Source: Marinobacter pelagius
GTDB lineage: Bacteria; Pseudomonadota; Gammaproteobacteria; Pseudomonadales; Oleiphilaceae
Direction: 5' to 3'
NCBI RefSeq assembly: GCF_003315345.1
Contig: NZ_QNRO01000009.1
Span: 62,001-126,000 of the forward strand
DNA length: 64,000 nucleotides
Shown piece by piece: positions 37,240 through 49,417 of this stretch (position 1 is the first letter of the stretch; every line of letters starts with the position of its first letter). Made by a program: the position numbers and the translations under genes. The notes under the pieces are model-generated. The model made no database searches. It had not been told where the DNA came from and was given only the letters and a program-made list of their open reading frames with translations.

Positions 37240-38603
37240 TGGAACTTGAAACCCTTTTCGTAATCGGCATGTTCCTGACCTTCGGGGCGCTGTTGATGAC
37301 CGGCTATCCGGTCGCCTGGGTGTTGGGTGGCACAGCGGTTATCTGGACCGTTGTCGGTGTCGTCGCCGTTGAGAATTTTGGTGCCAATCTGTGGTTTGAC
37401 TACTCCTCGTCCATGGGGCTTGTACCCGAGCGAATATGGAAGGTTGTAAGCAGCGAGACCCTTGTCGCCCTCCCCATGTTTATCTTCATGGGCATCATGC
37501 TAGACCAGTCCGGGGTTGCCGAGCGGTTGATGAACAGCATGGTCAAACTGTTTGGGGCCGTTCGCGGCGGCTATGCAGTGACGGTCATTGTTATCGGCGT
37601 ACTGTTGGCCGCGACCACCGGTATCATTGGCGCCTCGGTGGTCCTGCTGGGCATGCTGTCCCTGCCGGTGATGATGGAAAACAAGTATGACAAGGGCTTT
37701 GCCGTGGGCACCGCCTGTGCCACCGGGACCCTGGGTATCCTGATTCCGCCTTCTATCATGCTGGTGCTGATGGCAGACCGCCTGGCGGTTCCCGAAGCGT
37801 CAGTAGGCGACCTGTTCATGGGCGCGTTCTTTCCCGGCCTGATGCTGGGTGCCATGTACGTGGCCTACGCTATCATCCGTCCCATGCTGCAACCGCACAT
37901 TGCGCCGGTGCCGGAAGGAACAGAGAAAGTGACCTGGGGCATTGTCTGGGAAGTGGCGAAAGCCGTTGTTCCGACGGCCGCGCTGATCCTGGGTGTGCTG
38001 GGCTCCATCTTTGCCGGCATCGCAACTCCGACGGAAGCTTCCGGTGTTGGCGCTCTTGGCGCCCTGCTGCTGGCATTGATGTCGGGCCGACTGAGCCTGA
38101 ACGTGCTCAATTCTTCCATGCAGCAGACCACTCGTACGGCCGCCTTCATCTTTGCCATCTTCCTGGGTGCAACCGCCTTCTCTGTGGTATTGCGGGGGCT
38201 GGGTGGTGACCGGGTTATTGAGGAAGCGCTGCTTGGATTACCATTCGGACCCTATGGGGTCGTGCTGACGATCCTGTTTGCGGTGTTCCTCCTGGGCTTC
38301 TTCCTGGACTGGGTCGAGATCACCCTGATCATCCTGCCTCTGGTGGCGCCGGTGGTGGAAAGCCTTGGCTTTGATCTGGTCTGGTTCACCATCCTGTTTG
38401 CCATGTGCCTGCAGACGTCGTTCCTGACGCCCCCGGTCGGCTTCGCCCTGTTCTACATTAAAGGGGTAGCGCCACCGGAAATTAAAGTCACGGATATATA
38501 CCGGGGCGTGGTGCCGTTCATCATTATTCAGCTGGTAGCGCTGGCGATCGTCTTCCTGGTACCGGAGATTGCAACCTGGCTGCCTAGCGTGGCTTACGAC
38601 TAA
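37239..38603 (+). CDS. dctM: TRAP transporter large permease (DctM)
   Basis: The 454-residue protein has about twelve membrane segments and the DctM pattern, with [18 protein letters not shown] and [18 protein letters not shown], plus [16 protein letters not shown] in the second half. It forms the sodium-driven channel for the organic acid. It follows dctQ with one shared base and ends 13 bases before the SDR gene, indicating one operon. Confidence 0.95.
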   Translation: MELETLFVIGMFLTFGALLMTGYPVAWVLGGTAVIWTVVGVVAVENFGANLWFDYSSSMGLVPERIWKVVSSETLVALPMFIFMGIMLDQSGVAERLMNSMVKLFGAVRGGYAVTVIVIGVLLAATTGIIGASVVLLGMLSLPVMMENKYDKGFAVGTACATGTLGILIPPSIMLVLMADRLAVPEASVGDLFMGAFFPGLMLGAMYVAYAIIRPMLQPHIAPVPEGTEKVTWGIVWEVAKAVVPTAALILGVLGSIFAGIATPTEASGVGALGALLLALMSGRLSLNVLNSSMQQTTRTAAFIFAIFLGATAFSVVLRGLGGDRVIEEALLGLPFGPYGVVLTILFAVFLLGFFLDWVEITLIILPLVAPVVESLGFDLVWFTILFAMCLQTSFLTPPVGFALFYIKGVAPPEIKVTDIYRGVVPFIIIQLVALAIVFLVPEIATWLPSVAYD

Positions 38604-38616
38604 GGAGAAAACAAAA

Positions 38617-39396
38617 ATGCGTCTGGAAAATCGTATTGCCCTGATTACCGGGGCCGGTCGGGGCATTGGCCGTGCCATCGCCGAGGCCTATGCTCGTGAA
38701 GGCGCGAAGGTTGCCGTTGCGGACCTGACACTCGAGTCCGCCCAGGAAACCGTGGCGGCCATCGAGCAGGCGGGTGGCACCGCCATGGCACTTAAAATGG
38801 ATGTCACCAACGAAGAAGAAGTTGACGTAAACGTAAACTTTGTGGTTAAACAGTGGGGCGGTCTGGACATCGCTCTGGCGAATGCCGGCGTTCAGCACAT
38901 CGACCCGGTACACAAGCTCGCCTTTTCCGACTGGAGCAAGGTCATGAGCGTACACCTCGATGGCGCTTTCCTGGTGACCCGTGCCGCGCTGAAGCACATG
39001 TATCAGAGCGGTGGTGGCACCATGCTGTACATGGGCTCGGTGCACTCGCTGGAAGCCTCACCGCTGAAAGCGCCCTATGTGGCGGCCAAGCATGGCATGC
39101 TGGGACTGTGCCGGGCGGTGGCGAAGGAGGGGGCAGAACACGGCGTGCGGAGCAACATCATCTGCCCCGGGTTCGTGCGTACCCCTCTGGTGGACAAGCA
39201 AATTCCGGAACAGGCCAGGGAGCTGGGCATTTCCGAAGAGGAAGTGATCAGCAAAGTCATGTTGAAGAACACTGTGGACGGGGAGTTCACCACCCTCGAA
39301 GACGTTGCGGAACTGGCCGTTCACCTGGCCGCTTTCCCGTCCGCTGCCCTGACCGGCCAGTCGATCGTGGTCAGTCACGGCTGGCATATGCAGTAA
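38617..39396 (+). CDS. Short-chain dehydrogenase, probable 3-hydroxybutyrate dehydrogenase
   Basis: The 259-residue protein is a classical SDR: GAGRGIG (residues 12-18) binds NAD, NAG follows at about residue 90, and Ser plus YxxxK appear in [11 protein letters not shown] and YVAAKHG. The sequence [26 protein letters not shown] region matches 3-hydroxybutyrate dehydrogenases, which oxidise D-3-hydroxybutyrate to acetoacetate. AAGGAG nine bases before 38617 sets the start, so the upstream frame beginning at 38569 is not used. Position between a transporter and acetoacetate-CoA ligase supports the assignment. Confidence 0.85.
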   Translation: MRLENRIALITGAGRGIGRAIAEAYAREGAKVAVADLTLESAQETVAAIEQAGGTAMALKMDVTNEEEVDVNVNFVVKQWGGLDIALANAGVQHIDPVHKLAFSDWSKVMSVHLDGAFLVTRAALKHMYQSGGGTMLYMGSVHSLEASPLKAPYVAAKHGMLGLCRAVAKEGAEHGVRSNIICPGFVRTPLVDKQIPEQARELGISEEEVISKVMLKNTVDGEFTTLEDVAELAVHLAAFPSAALTGQSIVVSHGWHMQ

Positions 39397-39412
39397 CACT
39401 CAGGAGAGACGG

Positions 39413-41404
<1,992 letters not shown>

Positions 41405-41490
41405 CCGACGCGACTGGTTGGATTGTTGACAAACTGGCGTCCAAAGTCCTTTTTTTGAGACGCCTTGAAGGCAGCTGTGCAGTCTGCCAA

Positions 41491-41599
41491 GCGGTGTGGG
41501 AAGGGGCGCCCGAAACTGTGCGGAGCCATGGATGGCGGAGCTCAAGCGTCACAGGGACGTGCCGAAGGAGCGGGTTTCGGGCGCCCCTTCCCACACCGC
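41491..41599. repeat. Long palindromic repeat element, copy 2 (26-bp perfect arms)
   Basis: Bases 41491-41516 are exactly complementary in inverted order to 41574-41599, around 57 bases. The internal stretch starting at 41513 is identical over 40 bases to 351-390 in copy 1, but the arms share only a loose pattern, so each copy keeps its own self-complementary arms. It lies after the acetoacetate-CoA ligase and could stop that transcript, though no T-run follows. Confidence 0.85.
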
Positions 41600-41701
41600 G
41601 TCACTCCAAAGTTATAAAACTCATAATGTTAGAAAATTTCGTAAATTCCCGCCATTTCATCGTCCTGTAACCGAAGATCAGGCATTTTTAGTCCGTTCTA
41701 A

Positions 41702-41746
41702 TACTAAGATCGTAACCAAAAATTACGAAAAAATGGTATCTTAGTA
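41702..41746. promoter_or_regulatory. Nested inverted repeats upstream of isocitrate dehydrogenase
   Basis: TACTAAGAT (41702-41710) pairs with ATCTTAGTA (41738-41746), and within it CGTAA (41711-41715) pairs with TTACG (41723-41727). The site lies about 105 bases before the icd start in an AT-rich gap and looks like an operator or a start-proximal hairpin. Apart from the palindromic element, the rest of 41405-41852 holds no recognisable gene. Confidence 0.45.
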
Positions 41747-41852
41747 GGTCTATCAAAAGTTCCGAAATCAGTCATGGCACAGGCCGGACGTCCAAAAGAC
41801 GCCTGACCCTGCAATGACCGTCCTGAACCCACCCAATAGCCTGAGGACGAAA

Positions 41853-44096
41853 ATGACATCATCCAAAGCCAAGATTGTCTACACACTGACCGACGAGGCC
41901 CCCGCCCTCGCCACCCGGTCACTGCTTCCCATCCTGGAAACCTTCGCCAAGCCGGCTGGTATCGACTTCGAAACCAGTGATATCTCTCTCGCGGCGCGTA
42001 TCCTGGCAGCGTTTCCCGACTACCTCGAGGAAGACCAGCGGGTTCCGGATGCCCTGGCTGAATTGGGTGAGTACACCAAGGATCCGGACGCCAACATCAT
42101 CAAGTTGCCGAACATCTCCGCGTCCATCCCTCAGTTGCGGGCAGCCATCAAGGAGCTGAACGAGCAGGGCTACAAGGTGCCCGAGTACAAGGAGCATCCG
42201 GAAACCGACGAAGAGAAAGAAATCCAGGCCCGTTACAGCAAGGTCCTGGGCAGTGCCGTCAACCCGGTACTGCGTGAAGGCAACTCCGACCGTCGCGCCC
42301 CGGCCGCGGTCAAGGCCTTCGCCCGCAAATACCCGCACACCATGGGTGAGTGGAGCCCGGCCTCCCGTACCCACGTGGCGCACATGCGTGGTGGCGACTT
42401 CTACTCCAGCGAGCAGTCCGTAACACTGGACAAGGCCACCAATGCCCGCATCGTGTTCGAGAACAAGAAGGGTGAGCAGACCGTCCTGAAATCCGACCTG
42501 CCGCTGCAGGAAGGCGAAGTGCTCGACGGCATGTTCATGAGCAAGAAGGCGCTGGTGAAGTTCTTCGAGGATGCCATCGCCGATTGCGAGAACACCGGGG
42601 TGATGTTCTCCCTGCACGTGAAAGCCACCATGATGAAAATCTCCCACCCGATCGTGTTCGGTCACGCGGTGAAGGTTTTCTACAAGGACCTGTTCGACAA
42701 GTATGGTGAGCTGTTCGACGAAATCGGTGTGAACCCGAACAACGGTCTCTCCAGTGTGATCGAGAAGATCAAGCAGCTGCCGGAATCCAAGCAGGAGCAG
42801 ATCCAGGAAGACCTGCACGCATGCTATGAGCACCGTCCGGAAATCGCCATGGTGGATTCCGTTAAGGGTATCACCAACCTGCACGTACCGAGCGACGTCA
42901 TCGTTGACGCCTCCATGCCGGCGATGATCCGTAACTCCGGCAAGATGTGGGCGCGGGACAACAAGCTCAAGGACACCAAGGCGGTGATGCCGGAGTCCAC
43001 CTACGCCACCATCTACCAGGAAGTGATCAACTTCTGTAAGACCCACGGTGCTTTTGATCCCACCACCATGGGTACCGTGCCGAACGTAGGTCTGATGGCC
43101 CAGAAGGCCGAGGAATATGGTTCCCACGACAAGACCTTCGAAATCAAGGAAGACGGCATTGTCCGCGTAGTGACCGAGGACGGTACCGTGCTGACCGAGC
43201 ACAACGTCGAAGAAGGCGACATCTGGCGTGCCTGCCAGACCAAGGACCTGCCGATCCGCGATTGGGTCAAGCTGGCAGTCAACCGTGCCCGTGCCACCGG
43301 TATGCCGGCGGTGTTCTGGCTGGACGACGAGCGTGCCCACGACGCCCAGCTGATCAAGAAGGTTGAGACCTACCTGAAGGATCACGATACCGAAGGTCTG
43401 GACATCCGCATCATGTCTCCGGTCCGCGCCATCCGCTGGACCATGGAGCGTCTGATCCGTGGTCTGGATACCATCTCCGTGACCGGCAACGTCCTGCGTG
43501 ACTACCTGACCGACCTGTTCCCGATTCTGGAACTGGGCACCAGTGCCAAAATGCTGTCCATCGTACCGCTGCTCAATGGTGGTGGTCTGTACGAGACCGG
43601 TGCCGGCGGTTCCGCACCCAAGCACGTGCAACAGCTGATCCAGGAAAACCACCTGCGCTGGGATTCCCTGGGCGAGTTCCTGGCTACCGCCGTGTCCCTG
43701 GACGAGCTGGGTGAAAAGCAGCACAACGAGCGTGCCCGCCTGCTGGGCCAGACCCTGGACAAGGCCACCGAGCGCCTGCTGGAGAACAACCAGTCTCCGT
43801 CCCGGGTTACCGGCGAGCTGGACAACCGTGGTTCCCACTTCCACCTGGCCCGTTACTGGGCGGAAGAACTGTCCAAGCAGGACGAGGACAAGGAACTGAA
43901 GGAGTTCTTCACCAAGCTGTCCAAGCAGCTGGAAGAGAACAAGGACAAGATCCTGGAAGAGATGACAGTTGTGCAGGGTCATCCCGCGGATATCGGTGGT
44001 TACTATCACCCGCCGATGGAGAAGGTCTGCGAGGTCATGCAGCCGAGCAAGACTCTCAACAAGATCCTCGAGGATGCCCGCGCATCCGTGAAGTAA
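41853..44096 (+). CDS. icd: Isocitrate dehydrogenase, monomeric NADP type
   Basis: The enzyme decarboxylates isocitrate to 2-oxoglutarate in the citric acid cycle. The 747-residue length is that of the monomeric class, about 740, not the 416-residue dimeric class. Family segments are [33 protein letters not shown] and [16 protein letters not shown]. The ATG at 41853 ([10 protein letters not shown]) has GAGG upstream, whereas a frame from 41814 lacks support. It carries its own terminator and a palindrome-rich promoter region, so it is likely a single-gene unit. Confidence 0.97.
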   Translation: MTSSKAKIVYTLTDEAPALATRSLLPILETFAKPAGIDFETSDISLAARILAAFPDYLEEDQRVPDALAELGEYTKDPDANIIKLPNISASIPQLRAAIKELNEQGYKVPEYKEHPETDEEKEIQARYSKVLGSAVNPVLREGNSDRRAPAAVKAFARKYPHTMGEWSPASRTHVAHMRGGDFYSSEQSVTLDKATNARIVFENKKGEQTVLKSDLPLQEGEVLDGMFMSKKALVKFFEDAIADCENTGVMFSLHVKATMMKISHPIVFGHAVKVFYKDLFDKYGELFDEIGVNPNNGLSSVIEKIKQLPESKQEQIQEDLHACYEHRPEIAMVDSVKGITNLHVPSDVIVDASMPAMIRNSGKMWARDNKLKDTKAVMPESTYATIYQEVINFCKTHGAFDPTTMGTVPNVGLMAQKAEEYGSHDKTFEIKEDGIVRVVTEDGTVLTEHNVEEGDIWRACQTKDLPIRDWVKLAVNRARATGMPAVFWLDDERAHDAQLIKKVETYLKDHDTEGLDIRIMSPVRAIRWTMERLIRGLDTISVTGNVLRDYLTDLFPILELGTSAKMLSIVPLLNGGGLYETGAGGSAPKHVQQLIQENHLRWDSLGEFLATAVSLDELGEKQHNERARLLGQTLDKATERLLENNQSPSRVTGELDNRGSHFHLARYWAEELSKQDEDKELKEFFTKLSKQLEENKDKILEEMTVVQGHPADIGGYYHPPMEKVCEVMQPSKTLNKILEDARASVK

Positions 44097-44109
44097 GGTG
44101 TCTGGATCG

Positions 44110-44169
44110 GGGCCGGGTTATGAACCCGGCCCGCAAACCCGGATTACCTGAGGGTTCTCCGGGTTTTTT
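44110..44169 (+). terminator. Tandem hairpins and Rho-independent terminator after icd
   Basis: A ten-pair stem (44110-44119 with 44123-44132) is followed by a nine-pair stem (44135-44143 with 44158-44166) that ends in six T residues (44164-44169). The second stem is a proper intrinsic terminator. The convergent antiporter ends at 44181. Confidence 0.88.
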
Positions 44170-44180
44170 ATTGCCTGCTG

Positions 44181-45374
44181 TCAGTCTTCGTCCTGTTCGT
44201 CCTCAACCCCACGGCCGGCTTCGCCTGAGCGCCGCAGGTTGAGCATCGTGACCGGTGGACCCAGAAGCTCGAAAATAACCGTTGTGCCGATCACCAGCGG
44301 TAGCAGGTAGGTCAGCTCCGGCATTCGGTCCGTTGCTACCAGCGCCAGACCCATCGCAACCCCTGCCTGGGGCAGCAGGCAGGCGCCGTTGCGTAACCGG
44401 ATTTCCCGTTCCGAACCGGCAAGCAGCCCGCCGGCATACCCGCCCAGCACCCGGCCGGTAATCCGGGCAATAATGTAGACCGCGCCGAGCAACCCGATTG
44501 TGGGCAATACCGACCAGTCCAGACCGAAACCCGCCAGGAAGAAAAACATCGCCAGAAACGGCTCTGCAATGCCCTCGATGGACCGGAACGGGCGAATATG
44601 ATGCCGGGCAGCATTCGCCACGGTGACGCCAAGGGACATGCAGGTCAGCAGGTAGGAAACCTCCAGAATACCTGCGATACCCGCAGCCAGAAACACGAAA
44701 CCAGCCGATTCCAGCAGCATTGGTTCGCCAGGCTTGATGCGACCGGTAAGCCAAGCCATGGGCAGACCCAGAAGCACACCAAGGATAAGGGCGCCGGCCA
44801 CCTCGGTTATCCCGTGCGTCATGGTTTCCATGACGGTGGCGCCATTGCCGGCGAGCAGTTCGACAAATACCAGCAGAATACTGAACAGCATGGCGCCCCA
44901 GGCATCGTCGATGGCAACCACCTGCGCGACCACCCGGGTGAGGGGCCCCCGGGATTCGGTTTGTCTGATGACGTCCAGAGTTGCTGCCGGGTCGGTGGCG
45001 GTGGCAATGGCCCCGAGCAGTAATGCCGCGGGCAGATTTCCGGTGACAGCCCAGGTGGCAAGGAAAATTACCAACGCGGTGATCAGAGTAACCGACAGGC
45101 TGATAATGATGGCCTGACGGCCCTGACGCAGATCCCGGAAAGACATTCTCTCTCCGAGCAGGAAGCCGACCATGGCAAGTGTCAGTTCAGTCACCAGGCC
45201 GAAGTTTTCACTGGCTCTGACCGGGACAACATTCAGCACCTCTGGGCCGGCCAGAGCGCCCACCAGAATGAGTAACGTAACCCGCGGAACATGAAGCCGT
45301 TGGCCCACCGAATGGGCACCCAGGGCCAGAAGCATAATGCTGCCGATCAGAAGCAGTTCCATTGCGTGGGACAC
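44181..45374 (-). CDS. Cation:proton antiporter (CPA family)
   Basis: The 397-residue membrane protein has about eleven to twelve helices and the antiporter core motif GAIATATDPAATLDVIRQT, in which the aspartate is the ion-binding residue. GPEVLNVVP near residue 43 is also typical. The start is GTG at 45374, supported by AGGAG six bases upstream; an ATG at 45362 is the alternative. The charged C-terminal tail EAGRGVEDEQDED is short, with no TrkA-N domain. It starts three bases after ybaK, so both are one unit. Na+ versus K+ specificity is unknown. Confidence 0.85.
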   Translation of the reverse strand: MSHAMELLLIGSIMLLALGAHSVGQRLHVPRVTLLILVGALAGPEVLNVVPVRASENFGLVTELTLAMVGFLLGERMSFRDLRQGRQAIIISLSVTLITALVIFLATWAVTGNLPAALLLGAIATATDPAATLDVIRQTESRGPLTRVVAQVVAIDDAWGAMLFSILLVFVELLAGNGATVMETMTHGITEVAGALILGVLLGLPMAWLTGRIKPGEPMLLESAGFVFLAAGIAGILEVSYLLTCMSLGVTVANAARHHIRPFRSIEGIAEPFLAMFFFLAGFGLDWSVLPTIGLLGAVYIIARITGRVLGGYAGGLLAGSEREIRLRNGACLLPQAGVAMGLALVATDRMPELTYLLPLVIGTTVIFELLGPPVTMLNLRRSGEAGRGVEDEQDED

Positions 45375-45377
45375 GGT

Positions 45378-45848
45378 TTACTCCTGCTGTAGATCGGAAA
45401 AACGACCGTCGGTCAGGTTGGCCAGATCCTCCGGCGCCAGTTCAATTTCCATGCCCCTGCGGCCGGCGCTGACATAGATGGTGTCGAAGTTGCGGGCGGA
45501 CTGGTCGATAAAGGTTCTCAGGCGCCGTTTCTGGCCGAGGGGGCTGACGCCGCCAAGAACATAGCCCGTGGACCGCTGGACTTCCTGTTTGTCTGCCATG
45601 GTAGCCTTCTTGCCGCCGGCTGCCCTGGCGATCAGTTTCATGCTGAGCATGGCGGTCACCGGCAGCACCCCCACCACCAGTTCCCGGTTGTCTATCGAGG
45701 CCACAAGGGTCTTGAACACCCGGGCCGGATCGGCGCCGGTCTTCTCCGCCGCCTCGTTGCCGTAGCTCTCGCTGTTGGGGTCATGCTCGTATTCGTGAAT
45801 CCGGTGGGGGACCCTGGCTTTCTTCGCCACGTTGATTCCGGGGGTCAT
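45378..45848 (-). CDS. ybaK: Cys-tRNA(Pro)/Cys-tRNA(Cys) deacylase YbaK
   Basis: YbaK removes cysteine mischarged onto proline tRNA. The 156-residue protein has the YbaK/EbsC fold with RVFKTLVASIDNRELVVGVLPV, the catalytic-type lysine in KLIARAAGGKKATMAD and the G-rich GYVLGGVSPLGQKRRLRTFID. The ATG at 45848 (MTPGIN) has AGGAG five bases upstream; a longer frame to 45884 is rejected. It is the first gene of the pair with the antiporter. Confidence 0.93.
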   Translation of the reverse strand: MTPGINVAKKARVPHRIHEYEHDPNSESYGNEAAEKTGADPARVFKTLVASIDNRELVVGVLPVTAMLSMKLIARAAGGKKATMADKQEVQRSTGYVLGGVSPLGQKRRLRTFIDQSARNFDTIYVSAGRRGMEIELAPEDLANLTDGRFSDLQQE

Positions 45849-45957
45849 GATTACTCCTGTTGCGGTTGGCCGGGCGACTGGCATTATGCTCGACTTATGG
45901 GGCCGGTGCGGCTATTTTCGTACACATCCAGCACCGTTATCTCATAACAGGGTATCC

Positions 45958-47196
45958 ATGGCTTCAACCGGTGTCGACAAGCAGCGGAACAGGCGATTGT
46001 CCGATCACCGGGGTCCCGCCCGCCGGGCCCTGTGGGCGGCTGCGATCTATATCGCGGTGGGACTGGTCTGGATCGTATTCTCGGACCGCCTGGTGGAAGC
46101 CTGGTTTTCTGACGCCGACACCCTGTCCCTGGTGCAGACCTGGAAGGGCTTCCTGTTCGTCGTGGTGACCGGTGCTGTCCTGTTTGCCGCCACCCTTCGC
46201 CAGTTCCACAAGGATCGCAAACTGCTGGCACTGCAGTATGATCAGCGCCTGGCGTTGCGCCAACGGGAGCGTCAGCTGTCGGTGCTGATGGACAACCTGC
46301 CGGGCATGGCCTATCGCTGCCGTTTTGACGAACACTGGACCATGCTGTTCGTGTCCCAGGGCTGTGAACGGCTGACCGGCTACCTGCCGGGGGAACTGGT
46401 GCGCAACCGCAAGGTCAGCTTTGCCGAGCTTATCGCCGATCCCGAGAGCAGTGACAAAGTGCTCGACGAAGTTCGCCGGGCGGTCGAGAACCGCGAATCT
46501 TTTTCCATCGAATATCCGCTGATTCGCAAGGATGGCCGGCAGATCTGGGTCTGGGAACGTGGCCGTGGGGTCGAGGACGATGACGGCGAAATCCTGCTGG
46601 AAGGCATCATCCTGGATATTTCCGATCGCAAAGCACTGGAGGATGAGCTGGAGGAGCTGGCAACCCGCGATCCCCTGACCGGCCTGTATAACCGGCGGGA
46701 AAGCTCGCGCCTGCTGGAGGAAGAGCTGGAACGGGCGCGCCGCTATAACCGCCCCATGGCCCTGTTGTGGGTGGATTTTGATCACTTCAAGGAGATCAAC
46801 GACACCTACGGCCACGCTGCCGGCGATTCGGTGCTGAGGTCCGTCAGCAAGTTGCTCGATGACAGTGTGCGCAGTGTCGACTCGGTGGGCCGGTTCGGTG
46901 GCGAGGAGTTTGTCATCATCCTGCCCGAGATGGGGGTCCGTGAAGCCCACGAAACCGCGGAACGGATCCGCCACCGGGTCAGTGGCCAGCTGCATCCGAT
47001 CAACGACGGCCCGGCGGTTCCCATGACCATCAGCGTCGGTGCGGCGGTCTATCCGGACCACGGCGCCGATGCGGCCACCCTGTGTGCCGCGGCGGACCGT
47101 GCCATGTACGCCGCCAAGAGCCGGGGTCGGAACTGTGTGGTGATGGCGCCGGAGGCCGAAGCTGATCATAATGACCGGACGGATGCCCGGGGCTGA
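45958..47196 (+). CDS. Membrane diguanylate cyclase with PAS domain
   Basis: The product makes the second messenger cyclic di-GMP. The 412-residue protein has two membrane segments (residues 27-48 and 65-85), a PAS domain (residues 100-220, with MAYRCRFDEHWTMLFVSQG) and a GGDEF domain with the catalytic site GGEEF. The RSVD sequence five residues before it is a canonical inhibitory I-site. The start at 45958 is chosen because the longer frame from 45832 overlaps ybaK. It is probably a stand-alone gene. Confidence 0.92.
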   Translation: MASTGVDKQRNRRLSDHRGPARRALWAAAIYIAVGLVWIVFSDRLVEAWFSDADTLSLVQTWKGFLFVVVTGAVLFAATLRQFHKDRKLLALQYDQRLALRQRERQLSVLMDNLPGMAYRCRFDEHWTMLFVSQGCERLTGYLPGELVRNRKVSFAELIADPESSDKVLDEVRRAVENRESFSIEYPLIRKDGRQIWVWERGRGVEDDDGEILLEGIILDISDRKALEDELEELATRDPLTGLYNRRESSRLLEEELERARRYNRPMALLWVDFDHFKEINDTYGHAAGDSVLRSVSKLLDDSVRSVDSVGRFGGEEFVIILPEMGVREAHETAERIRHRVSGQLHPINDGPAVPMTISVGAAVYPDHGADAATLCAAADRAMYAAKSRGRNCVVMAPEAEADHNDRTDARG

Positions 47197-47299
47197 GTGC
47201 AACCAGTGACGCGTCTGCGGTTCCACTTCGGCCAATGCCAGCAATGGTCGGGCTGTCCACACTACAATAAAAACAGTCCAGGATGTCAGAGTACCAGCC

Positions 47300-48586
47300 A
47301 TGATCCCCATTGCCCGTCGAGCCCTGAATACTTCATTGATTGCCAAGGACCTGAGTTCCGTCACCAGCCGGGACGTTGCCGGTGAACACCCGGATACCGC
47401 CGGTATCAGCCGGGAAACCGTCGAGGCGGTCTGGCAGAGCGTCGAAGCGCTGTACCGTACCGGGGTCCACCCCGGTATCCAGGTTTCGGTCCGGCACCGG
47501 GGTCAGCAGGTGCTGCACCGGGCCATCGGCCATGCCAGTGGTAACGGTCCCCACGACGGCCGCGACGTGGTGCGGGTGCCGATGACCACCGACACCCCGG
47601 TCTGCTATTTCTCCGCCTCCAAGGCGGTCACGGCATTGTTGATGCATATGCTGTCCGAGCAGGGGCTGGTAAACCTGATGGACCCGGTGTCCTATTACTG
47701 CCCGGAGTTTGCCCGCCGTGGCAAGCGGACCATTACCGTTCACCAGATTCTTTCCCACCGGGGCGGGATTCCGGCCATTCCCAGGGAGACTCCCATCGAA
47801 GTGCTCTGGGACCGGGAAGAGATCTGGCGCATCCTGTGTCAGGCCCGGCCGGTGGAAGTGGACGGTGCCAAGGTCGCCTACCATGCAATCACCGGTGGTT
47901 TCGTGTTGCAGCGGGTGCTGGAAAAGGTCACCGGCGACACCATCGAGAACTACCTGGACAAGCACCTGCGCAAGCCCATGGGGATGAAGTGGTTCACCTA
48001 TGGCATTGCGCCGGAGAATCTCAATGACCTGGCAGTGAATTACGCCACCGGTCCGACACCGCATTTCCCGGTGTCCTGGGTGGTGCGACGGGCCCTGGGC
48101 GGCGATATCGGAACGGTGGAGTCGGTGACCAACGACCCGCGGTTCCAGGAGGCGGTGATTCCGGCCGGGAACCTGTGCGGGACCGCCGAGGAAATGGGCC
48201 GATTCTTCCAGATGATGCTCAACGGGGGTGTCTGGAACGGCCACAGGATCTGCAGCGAAATCACGGTCAAGCGGGCCATCCAGCAGTTCGGCTCCCTGCA
48301 AATTGACCGAACCATGCTGGTTCCCATGCGGTTCAGTGCCGGCATGATGCTTGGTGGCAATCCCGTCGGCCTGTGGGGGCCGAACAGCCGTTACGCCTTC
48401 GGCCACGTGGGCCTGATCAACAAGCTGTGCTGGGCCGATCCGGCCCGGGATATTTCCGTCAGCCTGCTCAACACCGGGCTGCCCATTGTCGCGCACCACC
48501 TGCCGGCGCTGGCGAAATTTGTCTATACCGTGTGCCGGCAGTTTCCACTGATTCCGGAGACCCAGCGGCCGCTGGTGGCTGCCTGA
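47300..48586 (+). CDS. Serine hydrolase, beta-lactamase/EstB family
   Basis: This 428-residue protein is a class C beta-lactamase-like serine hydrolase. The SxxK nucleophile is SASK in YFSASKAVTALLM, followed by the YHAITGGF tyrosine motif and a late HVGLINKLCW region. Such proteins are often esterases, not antibiotic-hydrolysing enzymes. No signal peptide is evident, so it is probably cytoplasmic. The ATG at 47300 has a weak ribosome site. It is separated by 103 bases from the diguanylate cyclase. Confidence 0.85.
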   Translation: MIPIARRALNTSLIAKDLSSVTSRDVAGEHPDTAGISRETVEAVWQSVEALYRTGVHPGIQVSVRHRGQQVLHRAIGHASGNGPHDGRDVVRVPMTTDTPVCYFSASKAVTALLMHMLSEQGLVNLMDPVSYYCPEFARRGKRTITVHQILSHRGGIPAIPRETPIEVLWDREEIWRILCQARPVEVDGAKVAYHAITGGFVLQRVLEKVTGDTIENYLDKHLRKPMGMKWFTYGIAPENLNDLAVNYATGPTPHFPVSWVVRRALGGDIGTVESVTNDPRFQEAVIPAGNLCGTAEEMGRFFQMMLNGGVWNGHRICSEITVKRAIQQFGSLQIDRTMLVPMRFSAGMMLGGNPVGLWGPNSRYAFGHVGLINKLCWADPARDISVSLLNTGLPIVAHHLPALAKFVYTVCRQFPLIPETQRPLVAA

Positions 48587-48931
48587 TTACAGGGTCTGGA
48601 CCTGCGCTTCCAGGATACCGAGGACCGATGACAGCAGGTCCCGGAAATCAGTCAGCGTCTGGGTGCGCTGGATTACATCCTCACGTTGTTCATCCAGCCG
48701 CTCCAGCTTGGGCACCAGGCGCCGCATCCCTTCGGTGATAACTTCGTAGGGATAGTGGTGGTCCTGAGTGTTCAGCTTGTTGATCTCCGCAATCTCCTGG
48801 CTCAGAACGCTGATGATGTCATAAAGCATATCCTTGTGGTGGATGCTGCCCGCTTCCCAGTAGGCATCGTCCAGCAGTTCCAGCAGGGACTGATATTCGC
48901 GCAGTGTGTCGGCAATGGTGGTCTGGGTCAT
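48587..48931 (-). CDS. Unknown small helical protein, 114 residues
   Basis: The product is acidic and almost wholly helical, with a coiled-coil-like middle (residues 40-90: ISVLSQEIAEINKLNT, LVPKLERLDEQREDVIQR). There is no signal, membrane segment or cysteine. I do not recognise a family. It ends one base after the serine hydrolase stop on the opposite strand. The 229 bases up to the next gene (48932-49160) hold no recognisable feature apart from AT-rich stretches that could be promoters. Confidence 0.65.
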   Translation of the reverse strand: MTQTTIADTLREYQSLLELLDDAYWEAGSIHHKDMLYDIISVLSQEIAEINKLNTQDHHYPYEVITEGMRRLVPKLERLDEQREDVIQRTQTLTDFRDLLSSVLGILEAQVQTL

Positions 48932-49160
48932 GGCGTGCTCAATATATTCCGGGCCGGAATTGGCCGATTCGGGGGTTTGGTGCTACAAGGAACTATAGCA
49001 GGGGATTCGTCGTGTAATGGGCTGGTCGACGTGGTCCTGCCCCCGGGAAGCGTCAAAAAAAGTGAAACTATATTCATTTTTATTGCAGGCTACCGCAGAA
49101 AGGGGCAGACTCTCGCTGCAAGAATATGGATTATTCATGACTCAATGGACGAGGCCGCAA

Positions 49161-49409
49161 ATGGACAAGCCAGCTTCCCCCGAAAAACCCATCCGCCGGG
49201 CGGTAAAACTCGATCACCACGACAGTGTCCGCAGCCATGTGCGCGAGCGCATCAGCTCGGAAGTCGAGCACCTCGAACGCCGGATCGCGAGCCTGCGGAT
49301 GAGTCGGGCGCCCCACGCCGATATTCTGATTTCGACCTATCAACGGTTACTTGATCGCAAGAAGGGCTTCCTGCAGAGCTGGAACCTGAAGGACGGTGGC
49401 CCGCTCTGA
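49161..49409 (+). CDS. Unknown small basic protein, 82 residues
   Basis: The product is charged and helical, with the core HVRERISSEVEHLERRIASLR and LISTYQRLLDRKKGFLQSW, resembling a short coiled coil. No named family is recognised. The start at 49161 is chosen because GAGG lies six bases before it; an ATG at 49137 gives eight more residues without a ribosome site. It is convergent with the lipoprotein gene that ends nine bases away. Confidence 0.6.
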   Translation: MDKPASPEKPIRRAVKLDHHDSVRSHVRERISSEVEHLERRIASLRMSRAPHADILISTYQRLLDRKKGFLQSWNLKDGGPL

Positions 49410-49417
49410 ATACCGCT

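Noticed and set aside
41919..44009. Minus-strand frame of 696 residues opposite icd
   Set aside because: Shadow of the isocitrate dehydrogenase gene, an effect of high GC and codon bias.
45832..45957. Longer N-terminus of the diguanylate cyclase
   Set aside because: It overlaps ybaK on the opposite strand and has no ribosome site; GG-rich sequence before 45958 and a conserved start fit better.
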